Counted from the stretch's first letter, positions 1-12,309 are shown. The stretch is DNA of 64,000 nucleotides from Ambrosia x helenae (GCA_030844895.1 JAUTDX010001479.1:1-64000); one strand, 5' to 3'. Numbers and translations are program-made. Notes: generated by a model not told the origin, from the sequence alone.

Positions 1-1790
1 TTGAAATTGCCAACCATAGATATCAGCTTGCCCTCGCCGATGAAAGAAGAAGAAAGAAAGTGGGGTTGTGGTGGGGTCCATCTCATGGGGTGTGTGTGAT
101 TGATGGGTATTATTAAAGTGATGGGGTCCTTGTTCCAGACTTCCAGTCTACTTTAAGCTTGGTGTTTTCGGTGTGTAACTTACTTTAGGCTAATTTAGGG
201 GTTGAAATGACATGATACGATGAGATTGGTACACCATAAAAAATGTTATGTTAGTTATATAATAAAACGGGTTTATGTATAAAAGGGTTAATAATATGAA
301 ATATTGAAAACGGTTCAGGTTTCATTGAAATTATGCATTTTGTTTTACTCACATACACATGAATAGTCATTACGATAGTAATTAAGCAAAGTAAGAAGAA
401 TCGTGCCTCCTCAGTGTTGTCCCCAAATTTATGTCTACCAATTTTTTTAAAACCCAACTAGTCAGCTTACCAGTCTACACATCAAAGTTTTTAAACAGAA
501 GATGTTATATATAATTTAAAGTATAAATTTATATAATATAAAATAAGCTCACTCGAACCGCCTATATAGCCGATTCCAAGAAGAATGATATCTATGAAAA
601 GGAGATTAAGGGACCGAAGAACTAACGAGATTGTGAAGGTTGAGGATTTAGTTTGGGCATTTAGGAAAGAAAAGATTTCTAAAAGGGTGTGTATTGAATC
701 CTAATCCACGTACTAATAATGTTAAAAGTAGATCTATATGAGGGTTAATAAATAATGCATTTTGGCTTTAATAGGGAGGCTTTCTAGGCTTTGCTTTGCT
801 TGCTAGTTATCTATTCACAAGAACATATCATTTTACGCGAATAAGTCTTTTACCAAGTTTTGGTTAAACCTCATCCGAAATTTGATATACTTATGAGCAC
901 GTGTATTCATGAAATAAACGATAACGTCGGCCTACTAGCACACTCGTCACCTATGTAAAGGTAGTTGAAGAAACAATGGGTTTTACTTACCTTGACAGAG
1001 ATGAGTATGGTTTAAGACTCGTGTTGTTGCAAGGAACTATCCTTTGCACGCACTCGTGGCACAAACCGAAGCTACAAGGAGAGAATCAAAGGGTCGTACG
1101 ATGGAGGTGACTGCTAGGTAGTCCTATGACTCCAACATATATACAAAAAATTGGTGTTTACTTGCTAAATGCAACATAACATGTCCTCTACAAAAAAGGG
1201 GGTGACCTCCTTTATATAGGGCATGCATGGGACAAACATCACTAACCCAAAACCACGACGGTGGGCTTGGGCTCGACGGGTTATGGGCTTGCCTCCCTCC
1301 CGGCCCAAATATGCGTTTTTTTAAGTTTTGACCTGAAATGACAAAATTGCCCCTGACCTTAACTGGGATTTCTAACGGAGTTTAAAAAATGGGCCAAAAA
1401 ACATTAAAATGAAACCACAGGTGATCTAGTGATAAAAAAAATTTACTGTCTAAAGTGACATTTTAGCCAAACCTCAGGGCCCATTTTGGCCGTTTACTAA
1501 CTTGGAACTTTTATATTAGGAGAAAAAAACTCTATATTGAGACGCTAGTAATACCAACGTTTAAGAAAAAACTTCTACTAGATACAAGTTTTTAATGACT
1601 AAAATGACACAAATACTCATTCTACATTAAAAAAAATAAAAACATGCATACAAACTTTTAATTATGTTGTCATTTTATATATTTTATTAAAACCCCATGA
1701 TACTCAAATAAACACCAAAATATATTTAAAAAAAGCACAGCTACCAACTAGTTTTTGCCAAAGATAGCGATGTATTCAAATTTATATATA
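1..1790. other. intergenic stretch, no supported gene
   Basis: No coding exon can be supported here. The first 70 bases could be the 5' end of a leftward gene: on the minus strand an ATG lies at 15-17 after a CT-rich leader, but too little is visible to decide. From about 1160 to 1500 the sequence is of the dispersed intergenic type, with phrases about 'no annotation' replaced only by low-complexity and AT-rich tracts; no terminal repeats or target duplications were found. Confidence 0.4.
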
Positions 1791-1799
1791 TATACAAAA

Positions 1800-2250
1800 C
1801 ATGAACTCAGTTAAGTTACTATTTAACTCCGTTAAGTTACTATTCACCTCCGTCAATAGTAACTTAACGGACTTACTATTCAACTCCGTTAAGTTACTAT
1901 TCAACTCCGTCAAGTTACTCCTCAACTCCGGCGAGTTACTATTCAACTCCGTCAATTACCATTCACCCCCGTGAACTAAGTCATTTAACGGAGTTGAATA
2001 GTAACCTTAACGGAGTTACATAGTAAAGTTAACGGAGTAGCGAGAACGGTTGGGCTACGCACGCGTACTAATGTGAATAGCAACTTAACTTGGTTTAACT
2101 CCGTCAATTACTATTCATCTCCGTGAACTAAGTCATTTAACGGAGTTGAATAGTAACCTTAACGGAGTGACATAGTAAATTTAACGGAGTAACGAGAACA
2201 GTTGGGCTACGCGCGCGTACTAATGTGAATATCAACTTAACTTGGTTACT
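1800..2250. repeat. tandem duplication of about 152 bp upstream of the 14-3-3 gene
   Basis: Motifs built on AACTCCGTTAAGTTACTATT recur many times on both strands. A longer unit starting near 1971 (GTGAACTAAGTCATTTAACG) is repeated at about 2123, an offset of roughly 152 bp. The copies share the block ending in GGGCTACGC and CGCGTACTAATGTGAAT. The differences between copies are scattered substitutions, so the duplication is not brand new. Confidence 0.75.
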
Positions 2251-2293
2251 ATTTAACGGAACATATGTAGTACGCTTAGAAATAGGTTAGGAT

Positions 2294-2500
2294 TATTGGT
2301 TCAACCGGCCATACCGGATGGTTCAACCGGGTATATCGGGTGGTTTAACCGGTTGTACCAGGTCATTCAACCAGTTGAACCAACCGGTAGGAATGGTTAG
2401 GAATATTGGTTCAACTGGCCAATACCGGACGGTTCAACCGGGTATGTCGGGTGGCTCAATCGGTTGTAACAGGTGGTTCAACCGAACCGTCGCAACGTGA
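2294..2500. repeat. GGTTCAACCGG-type repeat, two units of about 110 bp
   Basis: Two imperfect copies begin with ATTGGTTCAAC near 2295 and 2405. Both are packed with GGTTCAACCGG, CCGGTTGTA and related inverted words, so the single strand could fold extensively. This is typical of a MITE-like or tandemly amplified element. It ends about 80 bp before the 14-3-3 TATA box. Confidence 0.65.
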
Positions 2501-2576
2501 ATTTTGTTAAAAATCGGTTTGCCCTGCGACTAAACACGGGTGTTAAACCTAGTTAGTTTCATAGTTTGAAATCGTT

Positions 2577-2584
2577 TATAAATA
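2577..2584 (+). promoter_or_regulatory. TATA box of the 14-3-3 gene
   Basis: TATAAATA lies 196 bp before the 14-3-3 ATG and is followed by a CT-rich stretch typical of a plant 5' untranslated leader. Transcription would be expected to start near 2610, giving a leader of about 160 nt. Confidence 0.55.
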
Positions 2585-2772
2585 AAAAGAAAAAAATATT
2601 ATGTATGATTGGAAACCAGCCTATTTTTAGATTATAAAATCCCCCATCTCTTTCTCTCCGCCATTCTCACACCACTCTTCTCTCCTAAACTTTCTCTCTC
2701 TAAAAAAAACCCAATTCCAAAACCTAACCTAACCACCGTCTCCTTCCTTCCTTCGTTGAACCACTTATTATC

Positions 2773-5161
2773 ATGGCGCGTGAAGAGAACGTGTACATGG
2801 CAAAGCTCTCAGAGCAAGCCGAACGTTACGAAGAGATGGTCCAATACATGGAAAACGTCCTCCAACTCCCTCACCGACTCCGAAGAACTCACCATCGAGG
2901 AACGCAACCTCTTATCCGTCGCTTACAAAAACGTCATCGGTGCTCGTCGTGCTTCATGGCGAATCATATCCTCAATTGAACAGAAGGAGGAGTCACGTGG
3001 CAACCAGGACCACGTGTCCGTCATCAAGGATTACAGATCTAAGATCGAGAAGGAGTTGTCTGATATTTGTGACGGGATTTTGAAGCTTTTGGACTCCAAA
3101 CTTGTGCCGTCTGCTGGTTCTGGTGATTCGAAGGTGTTTTATTTGAAAATGAAGGGTGATTATCATAGGTATCTTGCTGAGTTTAAGACTGGTGCTGAAC
3201 GGAAAGAGGCTGCTGAGAGTACTCTTAATGCTTATAAGGCTGCTCAGGTTTGTGTTAATGTTTTTTTTTTTTTTTTTTTTTATAATTATATGTAGATGTA
3301 GATGTAGATCTGATGGTATATAATGTTAGTTAGGGTTTAGAAATGATTGAATGAATCTAATTGGTTAAATGTAGGTTTGTGTATGTTAGTTGGGAGTTTA
3401 GTTATGGTTGACTTAGGTTTTGCTATTGATCTAATGATTTTTAATTTCATTAGGTCAATTGTAGATGTATGTTATTGTTTATATTCGTATGTGCAAGTTT
3501 TTAGATATTATTGCTGTAGTTATCAAAGGCGTTAGGAGCACACAAGGTGCATCGGCCTTGCACAGTTGCGCCTAGGAGGTGCAAAAAAGCAAGGGACTGA
3601 CTTAAAAAAAGAGAACAAAGAAAAAAAAAGTAAAAACATATTATGTATTAGAAAAATAGTATTTTTAATTGAATAAATGAATAAACAAAAGCTATCATAT
3701 TATGTTTAATATCATTTGGAGAATTTGGCCGGAAAGTCTTTGGAATTTTGGAATCTTGGCAGAATTTGCGCTTAAACCATCACCCTGAAAATTAAAGCGC
3801 AATTTTCCTCACCTTGGCTGAAAATGGGCTTAGGTGCAAGAGGCGATGGCTTTTAACAACTTTTATTACTACCTCATTCGTAGTTGATTGAATTGGGTCT
3901 AGTTAAAATAAAGAAATTTTAGTTTTTGATAATCCAATACATAACTTTGTAGGATATTGATATGTGATGTAAGTGTATAATTTTGTAGGATATTGCAAAT
4001 GCTGAACTTGCACCAACACACCCGATCCGTCTTGGATTGGCTCTTAACTTCTCGGTGTTCTACTATGAGATTTTGAACTCGCCGGATCGTGCATGTGGTC
4101 TTGCAAAACAGGTATAGGATTTTGACCTTTGTAAAACTGGAATTAAGGAATAAGAGTTGAGAAGGTTTATTTACCTTTTTTTACAGGCGTTTGATGAAGC
4201 CATTGCTGAGTTAGATACCTTGGGTGAAGACTCATACAAGGATAGCACTTTGATCATGCAACTCCTCCGTGATAATCTCACTTTGTGGACATCTGACATG
4301 CAGGTATAACTTCAATTTGAATTTTTTTTTTAGGTCTCTATATTTTGGTTTAGAACTTTATAACGTATGGCAAGAACAAGCAACACGTTAATCAAAAACT
4401 TTTTCTGGGAATCTGATATACACTTATGATAAAACAAATAAATAAAAAAACGAGTTGGTTTAGATATTGTGGATGTGCTTTTGAAAGGATTTATGAGGCT
4501 TAAATACTCCAAAATCAGATAATCAATTACGATTAAAACAAGATGCGGACGAGAATGTGTTTGAACATGCTTTTGAAAGTGATGTAAACTATCAAGAGTT
4601 AGATAGTCAGGTGTAATACAACGAGTTGGTATGATATAGTGTTTGGATGTGCGAAATAAGTTCTATGAGATAATGTTTGGACGTGTTAACCCTATTGAAA
4701 CCAAGAGGGTGTTTGTGATCACATTATAAAGTGCTTATAGGAGTGTCATGTTTTGTTACATTAGTTGATAATTGTTGAGTGAAAAACTTCGTTTTAAACT
4801 ATGATTTCCCATCCAATGTTTTAAAAAACTTTTTTTTTTTGGCTACCAAGATAAATATAGAATCTTTTAAACCAAAGACAGCCAATTACAAGTGATACGT
4901 AGGTAAACGGGCCACAAGTTGCGCCGCTACCCCTTTTTGTATTGCAAAACCTACTCTATTGAAAATAAAACATTGGCCCTTAGCAGCTAGACCGTACATT
5001 GAACCAACAACTGTATTGCCGAGTGGTTCAACTTATCCGATCAGAAACTGAATGACATAATCCAAAAACCTCTACTAAAATATTCTAATTGAATGTTGAT
5101 ACAGGATGAGGGGGCTGATGAGATCAAGGAAGCCAAGCAAAGTGAGGAACAAAAGGAATGA
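2773..5161 (+). CDS. 14-3-3 protein (general regulatory factor), exon 1 frameshifted
   Basis: 14-3-3 proteins are dimeric cytosolic and nuclear adaptors that bind phosphoserine or phosphothreonine motifs on client proteins. Four exons are clear: 2773-3247, 3989-4111, 4187-4303 and 5105-5161, all with GT-AG junctions between codons. The product starts MAREENVYMAKLSEQAERYE and would be about 256 residues, the usual size. Visible hallmarks are signature 1 (RNLLSVAYKNV), the phosphate pocket K..R..RY (RY in GDYHRYLAEF), and signature 2 at the end of exon 3 (KDSTLIMQLLRDNLTLWTS). The acidic tail ends in SEEQKE. The oddity is one extra base within 2859-2863 (CCTCC, just after GTC at 2857-2859). It moves the ATG frame out of register with the rest of exon 1, while all other junctions and frames are intact. 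Either this is a recent lesion or a sequence error. The downstream frame is open back to an ATG at 2609, which would give an unrelated N-terminus. Confidence 0.93.
3524..3868. repeat. degenerate MITE-like insertion in 14-3-3 intron 1
   Basis: The block starts GTTATCAAAGGCG and ends with the approximate inverse, GCGATGGCTTTTAACAAC. Between them lie GC-richer words such as GGTGCAAGAGGCG and GCGCCTAGGAGGTGC that contrast with the AT-rich intron. No clean target duplication was found. A similar word set occurs at about 6014-6250. Confidence 0.3.
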
Positions 5162-8100
5162 TAACCAAGTCCAGTTTCATCAATTTATTTTTATTAGTAA
5201 AGACGGTTGGAGCTTCATCGATTCATATTGTTACTATTTAAGTGTGTTGAATTTAATAGTTGTCTATGCTTTTTTTTTCTTCCGAGTGACACGTTATGTC
5301 GTGGTTTCATTCTACAATATAAATTTCATAGACAATGTTTGTTCGTAGGGATGGGCAGGGCATGACAAGATATCGTTGTGTCCATACTTGTCGATACGCA
5401 TTGGGTACATGGTCTTGCCTATTAATGATTTTATATCCGGGTAAAAGTTATGTTGGGATAACCCATTACAGAAAACCTTTTAGTTTCACCTTAACAGCCT
5501 ACGTTGTACATACTCTATAACTAAAACTGGTGGGGTGCTTGTGCATTACGGTGTGGTCTACAACACTTTGATTGATGATTTTAAAGGTATACACAAACTG
5601 TTGTTCGGTTCGGTTCAGTTTTGAGCCCTAACCAAAAGTTTTGATTAAGATATTTCACAAAAAATGGTTTCACATATTTCAGTTTGGTTAATCGGTTATG
5701 AACATTGTCTCAAATTGGTTTTTGATTGATAACCAAAAATTTAACTTGAGCATTGACAAGTTAAGTACTCAAGAAAAAGGACCCATTATTATTAATTAAT
5801 TTATTTTGTTATTGTCCACTCTTTTTATAAGTCTTTTATATGCAAGGGTATGAGCGATGTTATTTAAACATTTCGATGTTAGAAGATCTTTGATATAAAA
5901 ATTCTCAGTACGGTAATTTGATTAAATAAAAAGACTACTGTACGTTTAAAAGAATAGTGATTCAAAATCAATTAAAAATCCATATGAATAGGTAATAAGT
6001 GTGATGATCCATGCAAGGTTTTAAAAGAAAGGAATCGAGCCTCGAGGCGTTTCTCATTGCCTCACGAGGCATAACCTCAAGGCGAACTGAGTCGTAAGCT
6101 CAGGGCGAAATTAATAAATAAATACAAAAATTATATATATATTATGAAATAAATAAATTTAATTCTAATAATGAATAGAAGATAAGTGAAATAGAGAAAA
6201 AAATATGTAAAAGTTAATTTAATAAAGTGAAATAAAGCCTTTAAGGTGAATGGTGGTGGAATCAGGCGAATTTGGCGATGGTGCTGCGAAGGAAATCAGT
6301 GGTGGAGAGCGGTGTACGGTGGCCAAATTTAGGGTGGAGATGGGGGTTAGTGTTGAACAAAGATTGTGAATGAGGGTTTGCAGCAATGGAGGAGATGGTT
6401 TACATTTTAAAACTAGCTTGATATGCTTTTATAACCTGAAATACAATGTTTATAAACTTATTTTCACACAAAAAATAGTTTTAAAACAATCAGAGGTGCA
6501 CATAAGTGCAACCCTTGATTTGGCCAAAACGCAAAACCGAATCTAAAACCTCCGTCACTCAATTTTTACAAAACTTTTTAAATCTCAAAAACTCATCCGT
6601 TTTGACCCAAAACAAGCCTAAACAAAACAGGGGGTTCAAATCTGGACAAGCTATTTTGTTTAGCGCTTTTTTTTTTACCTATTTCTAGGGCTCAAACGAA
6701 AAACTTTTCTGGATGAAAGTTATTCGCAATACTTTGATTTAGTAGATTGGAAATTTTCATAATTTTTCTAGGTTGTTTATTATTTTTAAAAATGCAATTA
6801 AAAATAGTTGCTGCAATATGTCCAAAACGTGTTTTTGCAAATCTAACCTATCCAACACTCATCGTTTTATTCTTTCGATGATCTTAACCATTTAACAACT
6901 TTAGACCCTCATAAGACCTTAAAACGACTCTCTTTATTAGTTTAGGGAATCATCTTCAATCGTGTACACATTCAAGAACGCACACGAACTCATCAAACAA
7001 TCAAGGCGAGATCAGAGCCCTCTTTTGTATTTTAAATCTTTGAGGTGGAACATGTACAAACTTAAACTTATTCATATTCTTTCAATACGATTCAGCAAGA
7101 ACAAGTGTTTTTCATAAATTTGACATTACTTAAAACAAGTCACTAAGATTTTATCATTGGACACCCGGTGGGAGTGTGCGACAAGTATTCTTTTGTGTCA
7201 CGGTTATCTGTAGGTACGATTGTGAGTATTCTTTACGCAATCATCAACTCACAATAGCCGACGGTTAGTACATGATGGATCTATGAGAGTGGAACCCGCA
7301 TCATACATCATTTGGACACCCGGTGGGGTGTGTCTTATTCATTCTTATCGTCATCTATGATCTTGTGTTTGTTTTTATAATATGAATAATGAATATCTTG
7401 TTACGAATTGTATGAACGTAGTTTTATTCTAATTGCAAACCTATGTTCTCATCAACTTTTTAGTTGATAAATTTTCTACATGTTTTAGGCAGTAATGCTC
7501 AAGCTGTGGTTTATAAAGTCAATATCACGTTGGATGGACTAGATATCAATAAATCTATCTGTCTAATTTTATTTGAACACGTGTTTTGTTTGTTTCTTTT
7601 AAAAACGATAAATGAATTATGAAATTTTAATAGTAATTTCATGGTTGAGCTTTATTGGCTTGGTTTTTTTACCATCAATCAAGAAGTCACCACCATGGAT
7701 TCTACACACGGTGATGGTGTGACAAATATGTCGTTGAAGTATTTTATGGTTTCATTTACTCAGGTGGTTGGTGCAAAATTATATTCGCTAAATGTCCTAG
7801 CCGGTGAAAAATAAGAGGTCATGAGTTCATATGGGTTGGAGATAGTGCCTTCAATTTAAGAAATGGTCTGTTTTGGGTGGTCTAACCCGCCAGAACCATT
7901 GAACGGAGAAGGCATGGGTTTAGGTGATGAATACAGGCGGTAGTGGGTTGGGTGTGATGAACATAATCGTTAGTGAGGGTGGGGTTGGGTTTAGGTGATG
8001 AACACAGCCTTGGCGGGCTGTCGGTTTCAAAAACGGACTTGCGGAGTGACAATGGGTCACTCATCACGAAAGTCACCTTCCCAAAAAAAAAAAAAAAAGA

Positions 8101-9350
8101 ATACTCACACTTTTGTCTTTTCTATCTTTTCAACTCAGGTTTATGACTTAAAATAAAATGGATTTAAATAAATAAAGATAAGGAAAGAGGGAAAATGACC
8201 AATATGCCCTTGATTTAACGTTGACATTTAACAGAGTTTGCAATTTGGATGGATTTAGCACTAGATTTATAACCTTAGTGGTTTAGGTGTCAAAAATTCT
8301 TATTTTGGATGGATCTAGCAATATTGAATAAACCTCATGGACGAATTTGGCCATTTACTTTTTTTGTTCGTAAGGGTAATTGAGTCATTTCACATCAACT
8401 TAATGCCACAAAACTAACAGCCGGCCATACATTCTAGGGACTATTCGAGTAACCAGTGATCAAACCACATGGAACATACATGTAAGGTTGTATTTATGGT
8501 GATGTGCTACAATATTATTGGATTGTAGAATTTGTAGGTTGAAAATGAGTATTATGTTTACTAGATAGGTGTTCCATCTCTTTACGGTTGCATTGGGTTG
8601 CAGTGTGTTCAATTGAATCGACATCATTGAATTGGTTAGGTTTATGGGTTCAACTATGGGTGCACCTTTCACCTAAAGACCCTGTGTAATGAGGATCAAG
8701 TGAAATGGAACCCTTTTTACCATGTGTTATCCACGTCAGCATGGACCATTTATCAGAAAACGGTATAGTGATTCATCATAACTTAGTTGATGTTAATTAT
8801 TACCCCATGATTAACTATTTTTAGGCTTTTTTTTTAAATAATCAAACAATAGTTAATCTAACTCTTTTTTTTCCATCCCCCTTTCGAACCATTCATCCCC
8901 AACCAATTTTTGCTCAAAAATACCCAATAATCAAACACCAAATTCGCCCAGGGTGGTTATGGTTTACGATTAAAACATTAGGGATTTTGATCGGCAAGGA
9001 AAAACGAGTAGGAAGGTACGGTTTTTAGCTGTTGTCGGCGGTGTTGACCGGAAGAATCTGGAGCGACGGTGTTTGTTCAAAGTCTCAGCCAACAGCTTCA
9101 AACAAGTATGGTGGTGTCGTTACTGATCAACGGCTAGTTTTGGAAATCAAACCCAATTTGTCGCGTGAAAATCAAACCTAATTTGTCGCGTGATACATAT
9201 CACGACCACTCGGATCACGTCGATTTTCACATGTCAAGGGGCAGTGTAGCCCTCGTGAAAACGCAATTCACATGCACAATAACGTGCCACTACGTAAAGT
9301 CTAATGAGTAATCTTAATACACATCCTAATCTACCAAAGGCATTATAACC
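5162..9350. other. gene-free stretch with scattered repeat debris
   Basis: No exon series is supported. At 6014-6250 there is a GCCTCGAGGCG-rich segment similar to the one in the 14-3-3 intron. At 7160 and 7315 the phrase GGACACCCGGTGGG occurs twice, about 155 bp apart, within related sequence, suggesting an old repeat. At 8190-8370 there is generic dispersed-repeat sequence. Open frames here are short and have no recognisable protein similarity. Confidence 0.45.
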
Positions 9351-9351
9351 C

Positions 9352-10057
9352 AACGGCATTTTGGTGGTGTGATAAGACTAGGGGTGCAAACGAGCCGAGC
9401 CGAGCTCGAGCCTTGCATTATCGAGCCAGGCTCGTGAAAATTTTCAGAAGCTCGATTCGAGCCTTGTATTTTGGGCTCGAGCTCGGCTCGATAGTATATT
9501 TAAGAACTCGAGCTCGGCTCGAAAGCTCGATCAAAATGTATGTGGCAAGAGTTTTAAACGAGCCCAAGCTCGGCTCGAGCTCGTTTTGGACCATTAAGGA
9601 GCTCGTTATGACTATTAAGGACTTGTTTTTGGACCATTAATGAGCTCGTTTTGGACAATTAAGTAGCCCAAGGCCCATAGTAATTTAGTTAATGCATGGG
9701 TTGCAATACAATTGGGCTACATAGTATTAATTGACATAAATAAGCAAAGCTCGATAAAGCTCGACGAGCCCAACTGAGCTTTACATTCGAGGCTCGAGCT
9801 CGAGCTCGATAACCAAATGAGCTTTATTTCAAGCTCGAGCTCGGTCTCGATAAGACTCGGCTCGTTCGAGCTTTTTACCGAGTCGATCTCGAGTAGCTCG
9901 CGAGCCGCTCGGCTCGTTTGCACCCCTAGATAAGACTTAGGGACTATAAAGTTTTGGGTTTGAATCTCACAAGTCGGGTTTTCTCATAATTATGAGTTTC
10001 TCCTGAATTGGTGACTTGATAGTGGAATATGTATGCATTGAGTTAGTTTTTTCTTTT
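9352..10057 (+). repeat. tRNA-derived SINE-like element interrupted by a hAT MITE
   Basis: Reading across the MITE at 9379-9928, the flanks form a polymerase III-like unit: GGCATTTTGGTGGTGTGATAAG on the left, then GGTTTGAATCTCAC (a B-box-like GGTTTGAATCT) on the right. A T-rich tail lies near 10045. This is the arrangement of plant tRNA-derived SINEs. Family assignment was not possible, and the outer limits are approximate. Confidence 0.4.
9379..9928. mobile_element. hAT-type MITE with perfect 22-bp TIR
   Basis: Both ends read inward as TAGGGGTGCAAACGAGCCGAGC, a perfect 22-bp terminal inverted repeat. The element is flanked by the 8-bp duplication GATAAGAC at 9371-9378 and 9929-9936, which identifies the hAT superfamily. 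The 550-bp interior consists of GAGCTCG-type words on both strands and has no transposase. It is non-autonomous and sits inside a SINE-like unit. Confidence 0.9.
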
Positions 10058-10079
10058 CATGTTATTAAATCAATATGGT

Positions 10080-11440
10080 TGTGATTAATTGATTTTATCA
10101 CCGACGTAAGTATAGCACAATGAGTCAAGGACATGTGTTAATGGAGGGGACCAGTCAAAGACTGGAATATAATTTTAGATTTGCCTCGATCTATCTATCT
10201 GGACCAAGTCCATGTGTGAAAACACAAGCGGGTCTATGATGACATAACAATGCTATCTTTAGATTGTAGCTCATTAAATGTAAGCCAGTCCCTAAAAACA
10301 TCACAACTGGGCCAATATTGACCGTGTCTTCCTGGCCACTTGTTTATATTTGAAAACCATTGGATACACAATATATACACCAAACAGTGAAGTAGAGACT
10401 AGTCAATACCATAGACATGTAAACACTTCTTTTATGTTATTCCATGATGTTGATATATGTTTTGACCGAATTTAATCTTTGGAAAAGAATCACATACTTG
10501 ATTGTGGATGTTGAATCTAAGGAGAACCAGAAAGAGATGTTTTGAGTTATGTTTTCCCAACATTCTCCATATACCTACCCTAGGAAAAGTCTTGAAAATC
10601 AACACACACCAAACAAACATTAGAAAGTTCAACTTTAATACGAATTTAAGAGCATCTATAACAGGATCTGCCAACCTTCACGAAAAGTTGATTCAAGATG
10701 GTTGAGGTGGAAGAGAGCGAAAAAATCACTTGTTTCTAGGCCCCGGTTTATGTGCACGGAGAGATATCCATAAGGAGTCGAGAAAGAAGGGTGTTGGCCG
10801 AAACGTCTTAACGTTAAGGTCCGGTGTGTAGCTCTAATGCTCATGGTAAATAAGCTTTGAAAAGGGTCCAACCTTTATATGTGGGAACCTAAAGTTTGTG
10901 ATGATGGTTGTAACCCAGGCAACATAATCTAATGTGCTTGATTCTTGTAAACCACCCAATATATAGTATTGATACTTCTTACACCAATGTTCATAGTTCC
11001 TTTCTTCAAATGGCAAAACAAGAAAAGATAATATTACATCACATCTAAAAACATAGATTACACAAATTTAATCAAAACAGATTCTTTCTTTAAAAGGTAA
11101 AACATCATCACATCTACAAACATAGATTACACAAATTTAATCAAGACAAATACATCTATGACTGAATAAAAAGATGCATAAAAACATTAAACTGTCTACA
11201 ATTACCATCATACCCCCTAAGCAACCAATCTTCATAAAAACAAAACAAACACAAATCCTAGGGTTTCTTTTTACATAAATCCAATCATGTACATAACTAA
11301 CTGATCTTTTATCAAAACTGAAGCATGATTAACATTTAAAACATATATTTTCAGATCAGTAAACAAAGCCCTAATTTAAAAAAAAAAACTTACAAATTAG
11401 CCCCAAATGATTTAATAATAATAATATTAATATTAATAAT
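10080..11440. other. gene-free stretch between the SINE and the VQ gene
   Basis: Only short unsupported open frames were seen. A GAGCATCTATAACAGGATC motif at about 10650 looks like one end of a Harbinger-type MITE, but the other end was not found. The part nearest 11440 (minus-strand 3' side) is the likely 3' untranslated region of the VQ gene. Confidence 0.4.
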
Positions 11441-11448
11441 AATCATCA

Positions 11449-12255
11449 TCAAACCGATTTCCATCTAGGGCTAGCTGCCGGAGGCGTCGGAGACAGCGGC
11501 GTCAACTGTTGAAACCCAAATTGGTTCGTCGGAGAAAACGGAAACCTCGGTGACATCATCGGCGGCAGACATCCAAACGCCACCGGCGACGACGGCGCCA
11601 CAAACTCCGTCGCCGGAATAGAACTTGACGGCGGTAAAGGATGGTTGAATCCAGTGACGTTCGTCTGAAAACACCGCATGTATGCAGAGATAGGCGACTC
11701 CGCCGCCGCGTGAACCGCCGGTAACGGCGGCAACGGCGACAGCGGGTTTCGTTGACCGGAGTAAAAGCTGTTTGACCGGAAGTTAGGGTTTGACGGCGGC
11801 GCTACGGCGGAGACTGGTGGTGGACGGTTAATAATATTTTCCAACGGTGGTGGACGGATCTTTTGTAACCGGGAGCTTTGTGGTTTAACCGGTGGTACCG
11901 GGTTAACAACGGTTCGTTCGTGAGCCGGTGAACCGGTGAGTTTTTGAACGACGTCACGGAAGTCGCTTTTGCTGACGTTGTAGACCGGTGGTTGGTGTTG
12001 TTGAGGGTTATGGAGATTGGACGGCTGAGATTCATCTAAAGAGAGTGGTGTTTGTATATGGATTGGATTAGGATGAGGATGAGGAAGAAGGTTGTGATGA
12101 TCGAATTCAAAGGGTTTTCTTATAGGGGGTTTATTAATCTTGTGAGATAATCTATGGATTTGTTTCAAGTATTGATCTTTGTTGTTGGTGCTAGATTCAA
12201 GATTAGGGTTTGTAGCAGAAGATTCTTCACCAGATGAATGACAGCTTTTATCCAT
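11449..12255 (-). CDS. VQ motif-containing protein, VQ9/HAIKU1-like
   Basis: Plant VQ proteins are nuclear cofactors that bind WRKY transcription factors through a short FxxxVQxLTG core. Here the core reads SDFRDVVQKLTGSPAHE, near residue 95-110 of a 268-residue protein. The start MDKSCHSSGEESS matches my memory of Arabidopsis VQ9. An in-frame upstream ATG would add only eight residues (MCGLTVCR) and was not chosen. After the VQ core comes a basic RLQKIRPPPL segment, then proline/serine-rich sequence with PLSPLPPLPAVHAAAESPIS and a C-terminal SPRWKSV, all seen in the VQ9/HAIKU1 clade. It is a single exon, as usual for VQ genes. By homology the role would be in WRKY-dependent stress or seed-growth control; which one is inference. 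Confidence 0.9.
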   Translation of the reverse strand: MDKSCHSSGEESSATNPNLESSTNNKDQYLKQIHRLSHKINKPPIRKPFEFDHHNLLPHPHPNPIHIQTPLSLDESQPSNLHNPQQHQPPVYNVSKSDFRDVVQKLTGSPAHERTVVNPVPPVKPQSSRLQKIRPPPLENIINRPPPVSAVAPPSNPNFRSNSFYSGQRNPLSPLPPLPAVHAAAESPISAYMRCFQTNVTGFNHPLPPSSSIPATEFVAPSSPVAFGCLPPMMSPRFPFSPTNQFGFQQLTPLSPTPPAASPRWKSV

Positions 12256-12301
12256 CCTACACACAGTGAGACCACACACACTTACACTCTCTCTCTAGAT
12301 C

Positions 12302-12309
12302 TATATATA
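12302..12309 (-). promoter_or_regulatory. candidate TATA box of the VQ gene
   Basis: An alternating TATATATA on the minus strand lies about 47 bp before the chosen ATG. It is followed by a CT-repeat leader (TCTAGAGAGAGAG). A short leader would result. The low sequence complexity here lowers certainty. Confidence 0.35.

Noticed and set aside
1..70. Possible start of a leftward gene at the window edge
   Set aside because: An ATG and CT-rich leader are visible on the minus strand, but fewer than 20 bases of coding sequence remain.
2609..2772. Upstream ATG giving a longer 14-3-3 reading frame
   Set aside because: The first 85 residues have no resemblance to 14-3-3 proteins, and the true conserved N-terminus lies in the other frame; this is leader read in the shifted frame.
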